Source: Roseburia sp. CAG:303
Lineage (GTDB): Bacteria > Bacillota > Clostridia > Lachnospirales > Lachnospiraceae
Length of the DNA stretch: 11,590 nt
Assembly: GCA_000437755.1 (NCBI GenBank)
Contig: FR900186.1
Location: forward strand, 277-11,866
Direction of reading: 5' to 3'
Shown piece after piece: positions 1-7,416 of the stretch. Position numbers and translations under genes: made by a program. The notes below the pieces were generated by a model. The model searched no databases. It was not told the origin of the DNA and saw nothing but the letters and a program-made list of their open reading frames with translations. How positions within the stretch are numbered: the stretch's first letter is position 1; each line of letters begins with the position of its first letter.

Positions 1-562
1 CCGGTTTTGGTTGCGGCGGTGCCGGCGGCACATTCAGTTCATTCCGGTTTGCGATAACTGTCTCCAGTGTTTTCTGCAGTGACTTCATGTATGCTTCATA
101 ACGCATTGTGATATTTTCCATTGAATAAGTAATGGTATTCTGGATGTTTGCAAGCATATTGTCTGTATACTGGATCGCCCCTAAACGAATGGTATCTGCA
201 TCTTCATTTGCTTCTGCAATAATCTTCTGTGCCTGTTCCTGAGCTTTTGCAATCAGTTCATTTCCCTGTACATATGCCTGCTGGGTAATCTCATGCTCAT
301 TCACCAATGCACTTGCCTGCTCCGTAGCTTCTGCAATAATGTTTTCAGCCTTCTGTCTGGCATCTTCAAGTATTCCGCTCTTATTTGCCAACATCCTCTG
401 ATATTTTTTGATTTCTCCCGGAGTTTTCATTTTGAGCTCTTCTAACAATTCTTCCAGCTCATCTTTATTTACCATAATTTTTGTGGTTGATAACGGAGAG
501 AATTTGCAACCATCAATATAATCTTCTATTTCATTGATAATCTGCTCAATATTGTTACTCAT
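1..562 (-). CDS. Coiled-coil, ATPase-subunit-like / DivIVA-like protein (3' end outside window)
   Basis: I read this frame directly: ATG at 562-560, then 187 uninterrupted codons to the window edge, so the C-terminus is missing. An AAAGGCGG ribosome binding site lies 8 bases before the ATG, and the gene starts 17 bases after coaD ends, which implies one operon. The protein starts MSNNIEQIINEIEDYIDGCK. It is rich in Glu, Ala, Gln and Lys, with heptad-like stretches such as ARQKAENIIAEA and AQEQAQKIIAEA, so it should form a long alpha-helical coiled coil. It becomes proline-rich (PPAPPQPKP) where the window ends. There is no signal peptide or membrane segment. Similar proteins next to coaD in clostridia are usually labelled 'ATPase' or 'V-type ATPase subunit H-like' on helix similarity alone. 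A role in cell division or as a scaffold is only a guess; the function is unknown. Confidence 0.8.
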   Translation of the reverse strand, partial: MSNNIEQIINEIEDYIDGCKFSPLSTTKIMVNKDELEELLEELKMKTPGEIKKYQRMLANKSGILEDARQKAENIIAEATEQASALVNEHEITQQAYVQGNELIAKAQEQAQKIIAEANEDADTIRLGAIQYTDNMLANIQNTITYSMENITMRYEAYMKSLQKTLETVIANRNELNVPPAPPQPKP

Positions 563-579
563 AACATAGTCCGCCTTTC

Positions 580-1068
580 TTATCTTTCCTTTATTCCATA
601 TTTTTCGTATACTTTGTCACAGACTTCTCTAGGTACAAACTGTTTAATATCACCGCCAAAGCTTGCAATCTCTTTCACAGTGGTGGAACTCAGATAAGAG
701 TAATCATTGCTGGCGGTCAGAAACATCGTATCAATTTCTTTGTTGAGTATACTGTTCGTCTGTGCCATCTGAAGTTCGTACTCAAAATCTGTAATTGCCC
801 GCAGCCCCCGGATGATGCAATGTGCTCCCTGCTCCCTGGCAAAATCTACCAGTAGTCCACTGAAAGCCATAATCCTTACGTTTGGAATATTTCTTACTAC
901 ATCTTTGAGCATCGCAACTCTTTCTTCAACTGTAAATAAAGGGGATTTTGACTTATTATTCAATACGCCCACTATAAGTTCGTCACAATTTCTTGCCGCA
1001 CGCTGAATAATGTCCAGATGACCCAGCGTAACCGGATCAAAACTTCCCGGATAAATTGCCCTTATCAT
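580..1068 (-). CDS. coaD: Phosphopantetheine adenylyltransferase CoaD
   Basis: This enzyme transfers AMP from ATP to 4'-phosphopantetheine, giving dephospho-CoA, the penultimate step of cytoplasmic coenzyme A synthesis. The protein is 162 aa, the usual bacterial length. It opens with the nucleotidyltransferase signature YPGSFDPVTLGH (residues 6-17), whose TxGH motif (14-17) binds ATP. The later blocks IIRGLRAITDFEYE and SYLSSTTVKEIA complete the family pattern. The start is ATG at 1068-1066, 51 bases after rsmD, with only a weak AAAGG ribosome binding site about 11 bases upstream. The rsmD-coaD pairing is common in Firmicutes. I see no terminator or clear promoter in the gap, so co-transcription with rsmD is likely. 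Confidence 0.97.
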   Translation of the reverse strand: MIRAIYPGSFDPVTLGHLDIIQRAARNCDELIVGVLNNKSKSPLFTVEERVAMLKDVVRNIPNVRIMAFSGLLVDFAREQGAHCIIRGLRAITDFEYELQMAQTNSILNKEIDTMFLTASNDYSYLSSTTVKEIASFGGDIKQFVPREVCDKVYEKYGIKER

Positions 1069-1119
1069 TTTATTCCATGCCTTTCTGTTTCTTTTTATAT
1101 GTATGCCTTTACAGGTAAT

Positions 1120-1674
1120 TTATTTCTTTTGTATAAATATATGCATATTTGTTTTGTATTCTTTTCTTTTGATCATTTCATATCCAAACTGATCCAGATA
1201 ATCAAAGCTGGTTTCTTTTGATGCTTCCACAATAATTACCGTATGATCATCTACATAGTCCATCTGCCTCAATTCGTCTAAAACATGAAATTCAAAATTC
1301 TTATTATATGGCGGATCCATAAAAATAAAATCAAATGGTTTTTCTTTTCCCTTCAACCTGCCTATCGCAGCCAGAACATCACAATCCATAACAACTGCTT
1401 TCTGTTCCAGATGTGTTGTATCCAGATTCTGCCTGATGCATGCAACTGCTTCTTTTGCCTGTTCTACAAAATAGCATCGTCTGGCACCGCGGCTGAGCGC
1501 TTCGATCCCAATGGCGCCACTTCCGCTGAACAGATCCAGAAACAGGCAGTCATATAATTCTCCCTGAATCATATTGAAAAGTGTTTCTTTAATTCTGTCC
1601 GTTGTCGGTCTGGTCGATTCACCCGGAACCGTTTTCAGATTCGTTCTCCTTGCACTTCCTGAAATCACTCTCAT
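1120..1674 (-). CDS. rsmD: 16S rRNA (guanine(966)-N2)-methyltransferase RsmD
   Basis: RsmD is an S-adenosylmethionine-dependent methyltransferase that makes m2G966 in 16S rRNA of the small ribosomal subunit. The 184 aa protein has the family opening MRVISGSARR, the block TRPTTDRIKETLFN (21-34), the SAM-binding glycine loop DLFSGSGAIGIEALSRGA (about 47-64) and the catalytic DPPY motif (120-123). Length and motifs are complete. The start ATG at 1674-1672 lies 10 bases after the cheR stop; an AAGGA ribosome binding site overlaps the end of cheR, 7 bases before the ATG. This indicates co-transcription with cheR and possible translational coupling. It is followed by coaD, the usual arrangement. 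Confidence 0.96.
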   Translation of the reverse strand: MRVISGSARRTNLKTVPGESTRPTTDRIKETLFNMIQGELYDCLFLDLFSGSGAIGIEALSRGARRCYFVEQAKEAVACIRQNLDTTHLEQKAVVMDCDVLAAIGRLKGKEKPFDFIFMDPPYNKNFEFHVLDELRQMDYVDDHTVIIVEASKETSFDYLDQFGYEMIKRKEYKTNMHIFIQKK

Positions 1675-1684
1675 ATCATATTCC

Positions 1685-2458
1685 TTAATTCTTTTTGTAG
1701 AAAAATGAACGGTATGACTGGTAATTCAAGTCACGATAATTAATAATCTGTTCCGTACTTCCAACAAAAAGAAATCCTTCCGATTTTAATGAATCATTAA
1801 ATTTACGGTATATATCCGTTTTCGCTTCATCCGTAAAATAGATTAATACATTTCGGCAGACAATCAGATCAAGATTGGCCGGATATTTATCTTTCAGAAG
1901 ATTTCCCTGTTTAAATTCCACACATTTCTTAATCTCATCATTAATCTGGTAATTGCTTAATCCTACTTTTGTAAAATATTTCTTTTTAAATTCTTCCGGA
2001 AGTCCTGTAAGACTCTTCTGGTTATAGAGTCCTGCCCTTGCCTTCTCGAGTACCTGTTTATCAATATCTGTTGCCAGAATCTTTATGTCTCTTAACGGCA
2101 TAAATTTTGATAACAGCATAACCAGGGAATATGGCTCATCTCCGGTTGAACACGCTGCACTCCATACTTTGATATTTTTGCCATTTTTCTTAATCAGCTC
2201 CGGAATAACAGAGTCCTCCAGAACCTTCCACTGTTCCGGGTTTCTCCAGAATTCAGATACATTTATGGTCAGATAGTTTACAAATTCCTCAAATAACTCC
2301 TGATTCTGCTTCAATGCCGCAACATATTCCTTATAGCCCGGATATTTATGTTTTGCAATCAGTGCGTCTATTCTTCTTTTCATCTGCCGTTCTTTGTATG
2401 CATTCAAATCAATGGTTGTAAGCTGTAAAATCTGAGTTTTAAACTGTTCATAATCCAT
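1685..2458 (-). CDS. cheR: CheR-type chemoreceptor glutamate methyltransferase
   Basis: CheR uses S-adenosylmethionine to methylate glutamates in the cytoplasmic part of chemoreceptors, the adaptation step of bacterial chemotaxis. The N-terminal CheR domain covers about residues 1-75 and includes YKERQMKRRI (21-30), typical of receptor or substrate recognition. The catalytic domain has WSAACSTGDEPYSL (99-112) for SAM binding, ATDIDKQVLEKA and CRNVLIYF. The usual FFR motif appears as EFWRN (69-73). I chose ATG 2458-2456 (257 aa) because AGAGG lies 7 bases upstream; an in-frame ATG at 2473 would add five residues (MRGAL) but lacks a good ribosome binding site. It is the first gene of the operon running to coaD. 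No other chemotaxis or flagellar gene is in the window. A non-chemotactic CheR-like methyltransferase is possible but less likely. Confidence 0.9.
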   Translation of the reverse strand: MDYEQFKTQILQLTTIDLNAYKERQMKRRIDALIAKHKYPGYKEYVAALKQNQELFEEFVNYLTINVSEFWRNPEQWKVLEDSVIPELIKKNGKNIKVWSAACSTGDEPYSLVMLLSKFMPLRDIKILATDIDKQVLEKARAGLYNQKSLTGLPEEFKKKYFTKVGLSNYQINDEIKKCVEFKQGNLLKDKYPANLDLIVCRNVLIYFTDEAKTDIYRKFNDSLKSEGFLFVGSTEQIINYRDLNYQSYRSFFYKKN

Positions 2459-2477
2459 AAGGGCACCTCTCATAATA

Positions 2478-2504
2478 TCATCGGAATATTCCTGCTGATA
2501 TGTA
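2478..2504 (-). promoter_or_regulatory. Candidate sigma-D/sigma-28-type promoter before cheR
   Basis: On the minus strand TACA (2504-2501), 15 bases and TCCGATGA (2485-2478) resemble the motility sigma factor consensus TAAA-N15-GCCGATAA (3 of 4 and 6 of 8 matches). A motility promoter would fit cheR. Transcription would start near 2471, leaving a very short leader with the AGAGG ribosome binding site almost at its 5' end, which counts against it. An AT-rich TATATT further upstream could instead be a sigma-A -10 box, but I find no good -35 with it. This is pattern matching by eye. Confidence 0.3.
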
Positions 2505-2518
2505 ATATATACTATTTG

Positions 2519-2559
2519 AAAAAATCGAGTAGGAACCAGTTTCCCCAGACTCCTACTCG
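2519..2559 (-). terminator. Rho-independent terminator after rpsA
   Basis: The minus-strand RNA forms a perfect 9-bp stem, ACGAGTAGGA-side CGAGTAGGA (2559-2551) with TCCTACTCG (2534-2526). The loop is 16 bases, and the stem is followed by A and six T (2524-2519). It begins about 18 bases after the rpsA stop codon and should end the flavoprotein-cmk-ispH-rpsA transcript, separating it from the cheR operon. Confidence 0.9.
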
Positions 2560-2577
2560 TTTCCTTCTGCTTAGGTT

Positions 2578-3660
2578 TTATTCAGCATCTTTCTCAGCTT
2601 CAGCAGTATTGTCTAATAAAGCTTTTCTGCTCAGGCTGATCTTCTTTTCATCTGCATTGAAATCAACAACCTTGGTTTCAATCTTATCGCCAATCTTTAA
2701 TACATCAGACGGCTTGTCGATATGTTCCTTTGCAATCTGTGATACATGAAGGAGTGCATCGATACCCGGTTCAAGTTCTACGAACGCACCGAAATCTGTC
2801 ATTCTTGCTACAGTACCTTCTACTACATTACCTACTGCATATTTCTCTGCTGCATTTAACCATGGGTTTGTTTCATCAAACTTAAGGCTTAATGCAATCT
2901 TGGTTCCATTTACTTCTTTTACGATAGCTTTAACAGAATCACCAACCTTGAACATCTTCTTTGGATGTTCAACTCTTCCCCATGACATTTCTGAAATGTG
3001 TAAGAGTCCGTCGATACCGCCTAAATCAATGAATGCACCGAAGTCTGTAACATTCTTTACAGTACCTTCTACTACCTGTCCTTCTTTGATCTTTGCAAGT
3101 AATTCTTCCTGTTTTTCTTTCTTTGCAGCTACTAATAAAGTCTTTCTGTCGCCGATGATTCTTCTTCTCTTCGGATTAAACTCACTGATTACGAATTCGA
3201 TTTCCTGTCCTGCATATTTACTTAAATCTTTTTCATAAGTATCAGAAACAAGACTTGCTGGAATAAATACCTTTGTTTCATCAACAACAACACTTAATCC
3301 GCCTGTCATAACCTGGGATACAACAGCCTTTAATACTTCTTTGTTTTCAAAAGCTTCTTCGAGTCTCTTGCTTCCCTTTTCCTGAGCCAGTCTCTTGTAT
3401 GTTAATAATACCTGACCTTCTCCATCGTTGACTTTTAATACCTTAGCTTCCATCTTATCGCCAACAGATACCATTGTTGTTAAATCTGCATTAGGTGTGT
3501 TGGTATATTCGTTTCTTGCAATAATACCATCTGACTTGTAACCTATATTTAAAACAATTTCATCTGGCTTAACGTCAATGATTGTTCCTTCAACGATATC
3601 TCCTGTTCTGATAGTTTTTAATGATTCTTCTAACATCTGCTCAAAGCTTAATTCTGACAT
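2578..3660 (-). CDS. rpsA: 30S ribosomal protein S1 (four S1 domains)
   Basis: This is a ribosomal S1-type RNA-binding protein that helps mRNA engage the 30S subunit. The 360 aa hold four S1 (OB-fold) repeats at about residues 19-90, 105-175, 192-262 and 277-348. The last two are the most canonical, each with VEGTV..DFGAF and LLH(I/V)S. Four repeats is the short form usual in Gram-positive bacteria, against six in Escherichia coli. The tail is acidic (NTAEAEKDAE). The ATG at 3660-3658 lies inside the last codons of ispH, in another frame, with an overlap of 13 bases; a strong AGGAGG stands 10 bases upstream, within ispH. Translational coupling to ispH is likely. In many clostridia ispH and rpsA are one fused gene; here they are separate. 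A terminator follows directly. Confidence 0.95.
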   Translation of the reverse strand: MSELSFEQMLEESLKTIRTGDIVEGTIIDVKPDEIVLNIGYKSDGIIARNEYTNTPNADLTTMVSVGDKMEAKVLKVNDGEGQVLLTYKRLAQEKGSKRLEEAFENKEVLKAVVSQVMTGGLSVVVDETKVFIPASLVSDTYEKDLSKYAGQEIEFVISEFNPKRRRIIGDRKTLLVAAKKEKQEELLAKIKEGQVVEGTVKNVTDFGAFIDLGGIDGLLHISEMSWGRVEHPKKMFKVGDSVKAIVKEVNGTKIALSLKFDETNPWLNAAEKYAVGNVVEGTVARMTDFGAFVELEPGIDALLHVSQIAKEHIDKPSDVLKIGDKIETKVVDFNADEKKISLSRKALLDNTAEAEKDAE

Positions 3661-4502
3661 TCTGCCTGAACCTCCTCTATTATATTATTTGGGGTCGAAG
3701 CCCCTGCTGTAATACCTACATTTCTACAGGTTTGCAGCTTTTCTAAATCCAAGTCTTCAAGTTGCTGTATATAGTAAGTATGTTTACATTCCTCTTTACA
3801 AATTTCATAAAGCTTCTGTGTGTTGGAACTGTTTCTGCCGCCGATGACTATCATTGCGTCGGATTCCGCGGCAATCTTCCTTGCTTCCACCTGTCTCTCG
3901 TTTGTCGCATTGCATATAGTATTAACAACTACTATATCATACCGCTTTTTTGCAATAATTTCAACCATTTTATCAAATTTCTTGTAATTAAATGTCGTTT
4001 GTGCCACCACACACAGCTTTTTGCCCGGAAAAATGCTGAATTTTTCAGCTTCTTCCTCAGTATTCATGATATAAGTATCGGATTCGGACCATCCTTTTAT
4101 CCCCTGGACTTCTGGGTGGTCCTCATTTCCAATAATAATAATATCATACCCTTCCCTGCTTTTTTCTTCCACGGTTCTGTGGATTTTTTTCACGAAGGGG
4201 CAGGTTGCATCCACTAATTTGAGTCCCTGGCTGCGGATCATGTCATAGGTTTCCCGGTCAACTCCATGGGAGCGAATGATAACCGTTCCTTCTGTTATGC
4301 TTTTCAGGTCCTCTTTTCCATGGATAACCCGGACTCCTTTGTTCTCCAGGTCAGACACGACCTGTTCATTATGGATAATCGGGCCATAGGTATAAATGAT
4401 CTCCTGTTTATCTTTTCCATTTTTTATTTCTTCATACACGGTTGCAACGGCTCTTTTTACCCCGAAACAGAACCCTGCCGTCTTTGCAATCCTTACTTCC
4501 AT
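3648..4502 (-). CDS. ispH: 4-hydroxy-3-methylbut-2-enyl diphosphate reductase IspH
   Basis: IspH catalyses the last step of the MEP (non-mevalonate) isoprenoid pathway, reducing HMBPP to IPP and DMAPP with an iron-sulphur cluster. In the 284 aa protein the three cluster cysteines are C12 (AGFCFGVKRA), C101 (DATCPFV) and C198 (TICNAT). Substrate-site residues are visible as H44, H79 (RSHGV), H129 with E131 (EDHPEVQG) and the S225-S226-N227 block (GRNSSNTQK). Length matches stand-alone IspH. Its ATG at 4502 lies inside the end of cmk with a 10-base overlap, and its own 3' end overlaps rpsA by 13 bases in a different frame. It is therefore probably co-translated with both neighbours. Confidence 0.97.
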   Translation of the reverse strand: MEVRIAKTAGFCFGVKRAVATVYEEIKNGKDKQEIIYTYGPIIHNEQVVSDLENKGVRVIHGKEDLKSITEGTVIIRSHGVDRETYDMIRSQGLKLVDATCPFVKKIHRTVEEKSREGYDIIIIGNEDHPEVQGIKGWSESDTYIMNTEEEAEKFSIFPGKKLCVVAQTTFNYKKFDKMVEIIAKKRYDIVVVNTICNATNERQVEARKIAAESDAMIVIGGRNSSNTQKLYEICKEECKHTYYIQQLEDLDLEKLQTCRNVGITAGASTPNNIIEEVQAECQN

Positions 4503-5161
4503 CCTTTTTCCCTCATTAGTGTCTGTATTTTTTCTGCCACTTCTTCTATGGTCATTGCAGAGGAGTCAAGATAGACAGCATCCTCAGCCTGTTTTAACGG
4601 TGCAATGCTTCTGTGCATATCCTGATAATCCCGCTCTTCGATATCTTTTTTAATTTCTTCGAGATTGCATAGAATTCCCTTTGCCGTCAGTTCATCGAAA
4701 CGTCTTCTGGCACGTGTATCGCTTCCAGCTGTCAGATAAACTTTCAGCTGTGCATCTTTTAATACATTCGTTCCGATATCCCTGCCGTCCATGACAACAT
4801 TATGCTCTTTTCCAAGCTGGCGCTGCAGCATGAGCAGTTTTTCCCGGACTCCTGCATAGGCAGAAATGACGGAGGCTGCATTTCCTGTTTCTTCTGTTCT
4901 CAGATATGGATTTACATTTTCTCCATTTAGAATGACCTGCTGTTCTTCATCTTCATACCGAATGGTTACCTGTGCCGGTTCACAGACCTTCACAACTTCT
5001 GTTTCTTCTTTTATATTTACTCCGGACCGCACACATAATACAGCCAGTGCCCGGTACATGGCACCGGTATCCACATAGATAAATCCTTCCCTTTTTGCGA
5101 CCAGCTTTGCTATCGTGCTTTTTCCGGCTCCTGCCGGTCCGTCTATTGCTACATTAAACAT
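4493..5161 (-). CDS. cmk: (d)CMP kinase
   Basis: Cytidylate kinase phosphorylates CMP and dCMP with ATP, feeding pyrimidine nucleotide recycling in the cytoplasm. The 222 aa protein has a Walker A P-loop GPAGAGKST (8-16), the CMP-binding DTGAMYRA (31-38), the DGRDIGT block and the lid region SDTRARRRFDE, all typical of Cmk; length is normal. The start at 5161 is preceded by a purine-rich GGAGAGG, and only 21 bases separate it from the upstream flavoprotein gene. The 3' end overlaps ispH by 10 bases. The order flavoprotein, cmk, ispH, rpsA is a recurring clostridial arrangement and supports a single transcript. Confidence 0.97.
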   Translation of the reverse strand: MFNVAIDGPAGAGKSTIAKLVAKREGFIYVDTGAMYRALAVLCVRSGVNIKEETEVVKVCEPAQVTIRYEDEEQQVILNGENVNPYLRTEETGNAASVISAYAGVREKLLMLQRQLGKEHNVVMDGRDIGTNVLKDAQLKVYLTAGSDTRARRRFDELTAKGILCNLEEIKKDIEERDYQDMHRSIAPLKQAEDAVYLDSSAMTIEEVAEKIQTLMREKGWK

Positions 5162-5182
5162 CTGTTTCCTCTCCTTTTCCTT

Positions 5183-6427
5183 TTATACGGAAAATCCCGC
5201 AAGTCTTCCTGTGGACCATGCCACCTGAAGGTTATAACCGCCTGTAAATGCATCCACATCCAGCACCTCACCGGCAAAATATAAGCCGGAAACGAGCTTT
5301 GATTCCATGGTCGCAGGATTGATATCTTTTACATTGACACCGCCCTTGGTAATGATGGCTTCCTGGAATCCCCTCGTTGCGGTAACGGTCAGCCGGAAGT
5401 TCTTAATGACATTTACAAGATTTCTTCGTTCTTCTTTTGTAATGTGGTTTACTTTCTTAAATTCGTCAATGCCGGATCGTTCTATGATTACGGGAATCAT
5501 GCTCTTGGGCAGAAGATCTCCCAGTGCATTGCGGAAATCCTTATTCTTATATTCCGAAAAATCCCTTAAAATACGTTCATCCAGTGGTTTTTCATCCAAT
5601 GCCGGCTTCAGATCCAGCACCAAATCTGTCTTTTTCCCCTGCCGCAGTCCTTCTGTTAGCAGACTGCTTGCACTTAAAATCACAGGACCACTGACTCCGA
5701 AATGGGTAAACAACATTTCCCCGAAATCAGAGTAGACTTTTTTTCCTTCTACATAAAAGTCTGCCCGGATATTTTTCAATGACAGTCCCTGCATCTCTTT
5801 GACACACTCTTCTTTTACTACAAGTGGTACTAATGCCGGCAGAATATCCGTTACTCTGTGTCCGGTTTCTTTTGCAAAACGATACCCGTCTCCGGTAGAA
5901 CCTGTGGACTGATAGGAATACCCACCGGTTGCTATGATTACTTTTGAGAAGAACAGCTTTTCTCCATCCTCCGTTATAATTCCTTTGATCACAGGTTTCT
6001 TCTCCAGTCCTTCTTCCCACAGGATATCCTGGATGCCGGTATTCAGATGGATCATTACCTGCTGTTTTTTCAACATCTTTGTAAGTCCCCATATTATATC
6101 GGAAGATTTATCCGACACTGGAAATACCCGGTTTCCCCTTTCTACCTTTGTCTCCACGCCAACATCCTGAAACATCTGTATCACATCGTCATTGCTTAAT
6201 GTATACAATGCACTGTACATAAATTTTGAATTCGTCACGATATTCCGGCGTATCTCGTCCATATCGGATGCATTTGTCAGATTGCATCTTCCTTTTCCCG
6301 TGATAAATATTTTCTTTCCAAGTTTCTCATTTTTCTCAAAAAGATGGACTTCATGACCCGTTTCCGCTGCGGATATGGCCGCCATCATCCCAGCTGCCCC
6401 GCCACCGATTACTGCTATTTTCTCCAT
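5183..6427 (-). CDS. HI0933/YhiN-family NAD(P)/FAD-dependent oxidoreductase
   Basis: This is a predicted flavoprotein of the HI0933 family (names in use: YhiN, BaiN, aminoacetone oxidase family). The 414 aa protein begins with a Rossmann FAD-binding motif GGGAAG (8-13) and the family hallmark TGKGRCNLTN (43-52). It ends with FAGEVLDVDAFTGGYNLQ and the AWSTGRLAG block, which complete the FAD site. The physiological substrate is not established for most members; BaiN is linked to bile-acid 7-dehydroxylation in one gut clostridium, but nothing here shows that activity. ATG 6427 has an AAGGA ribosome binding site 9 bases upstream. It lies 64 bases after the MurR/RpiR regulator with no terminator between them, and 21 bases before cmk. 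I could not find a convincing sigma-A promoter in the 64-base gap. Confidence 0.9.
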   Translation of the reverse strand: MEKIAVIGGGAAGMMAAISAAETGHEVHLFEKNEKLGKKIFITGKGRCNLTNASDMDEIRRNIVTNSKFMYSALYTLSNDDVIQMFQDVGVETKVERGNRVFPVSDKSSDIIWGLTKMLKKQQVMIHLNTGIQDILWEEGLEKKPVIKGIITEDGEKLFFSKVIIATGGYSYQSTGSTGDGYRFAKETGHRVTDILPALVPLVVKEECVKEMQGLSLKNIRADFYVEGKKVYSDFGEMLFTHFGVSGPVILSASSLLTEGLRQGKKTDLVLDLKPALDEKPLDERILRDFSEYKNKDFRNALGDLLPKSMIPVIIERSGIDEFKKVNHITKEERRNLVNVIKNFRLTVTATRGFQEAIITKGGVNVKDINPATMESKLVSGLYFAGEVLDVDAFTGGYNLQVAWSTGRLAGFSV

Positions 6428-6491
6428 TCTGTCTGTTCCTTATCTTATACTGATTTTATGCACTGAATTTTACCACAACTCTATTTCCATG

Positions 6492-7394
6492 TCAAATCCC
6501 TATGCAATCGGAGTCGTCCACCTTATTGAGTTCATCATTTTCTCCCGTTCCGTACTGGTTGCAGATATCTTCCAGCATTTCCAGACGATTTAGCAGGTTT
6601 TTCCTGCGTTTTGCCATAACTGCCGTTATCAGTGCATTGACAAGGCTCATGGGTGCACAGAGCGAGTCCGCGGCTGCCGTCATATCACTTCTGGCGATAA
6701 GATTGCAGGAGGAATACAGATTCATGGGCGAATTGATGCTGTCGGTAATCGTTATCACACTGACACTTCTGCTGTTTGCAAATTCAATTGCCTTCAAGGT
6801 CCGCATGGAATACCTCGGAAAACTGATTCCGACCAGACAGTCTTCTTCATTTATTTTCATCAGGCCTTCAAATAAATCACTGGTGTTTCCATTGGATATC
6901 ACTGTCACTTCGTCTAACATTAATTTCAGATAAAACCCCATATAAACTGCCAGCGGTTCGGAACCCCGTATTCCTACCAGATAGACATGCCGAGCATTCA
7001 GCAATTTTTCCACTGCCATGTCAAAGGTGCGCCGATCCGTATTTTCCAATGTCATGCTGATATTTTGAATATCTTTTTTTAATATCTGTTCCAATACTTC
7101 CTGTCCAGATATATTTTCATTTTCTATATCAACGGCAGGTGCTTCATGAAGTTTTGTATATACCAGCTGTTCCAGTGCTTTCTGCATATAAGGATAACCT
7201 TTATATCCCAGCAGTCCTGCAAACCGGACAACGGTTGATTCACTGACACCCACCTGTTTTCCAATCTCTGCTGCCGTAAGAAATGCTGCTTTGTCATATT
7301 CTGAGAGAATATATTCTGCCAGCTTTCTCTGACCTCTGCTCATTGTAGAAAATTTCGTGTTAATTCTTTTTACAATGCTTTCCTCTTCTTCCAT
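6492..7394 (-). CDS. MurR/RpiR-family transcriptional regulator (HTH + SIS)
   Basis: This is a cytoplasmic DNA-binding regulator of the family that usually senses phosphorylated sugars. The N-terminal RpiR-type helix-turn-helix covers about residues 1-77, with the recognition part AAEIGKQVGVSESTVVRF (41-58). A SIS sugar-isomerase-fold domain follows at about residues 120-260 (for example ARHVYLVGIRGSEPLAVY and VGISFPRYSMRTLKAIEFA). I chose ATG 7394 (300 aa) because GGAGG lies 6 bases upstream; the open frame extends further upstream, into the end of the glycosyltransferase gene, but no start there has comparable support. It starts 22 bases after that gene, so the two are probably co-transcribed. 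The target genes and the ligand are unknown. It might control the neighbouring surface genes or a distant sugar operon. Confidence 0.9.
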   Translation of the reverse strand: MEEEESIVKRINTKFSTMSRGQRKLAEYILSEYDKAAFLTAAEIGKQVGVSESTVVRFAGLLGYKGYPYMQKALEQLVYTKLHEAPAVDIENENISGQEVLEQILKKDIQNISMTLENTDRRTFDMAVEKLLNARHVYLVGIRGSEPLAVYMGFYLKLMLDEVTVISNGNTSDLFEGLMKINEEDCLVGISFPRYSMRTLKAIEFANSRSVSVITITDSINSPMNLYSSCNLIARSDMTAAADSLCAPMSLVNALITAVMAKRRKNLLNRLEMLEDICNQYGTGENDELNKVDDSDCIGI

Positions 7395-7416
7395 CCGTTT
7401 CCTCCCTCTGTTATTC

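Noticed and set aside
2810..3075. Repeated stretch ACAGTACCTTCTACTAC in rpsA
   Set aside because: It encodes the same VEGTV motif in two S1 domains and is explained by the domain repeat.
3762..4217. Plus-strand open frame of about 150 codons opposite ispH
   Set aside because: Rich in Phe, Ile and Cys with no domain pattern or ribosome binding site; it is the reverse-strand shadow of ispH. The other plus-strand frames in the window look the same.
5727..6092. Minus-strand frame of 121 codons inside the flavoprotein gene
   Set aside because: Out-of-frame shadow of a gene with clear FAD-binding motifs.
6428..6491. Sigma-A promoter for the flavoprotein gene (TTGTGG and TATAAG)
   Set aside because: The two boxes are 23 bases apart, too far for a standard promoter; no better pair was found.
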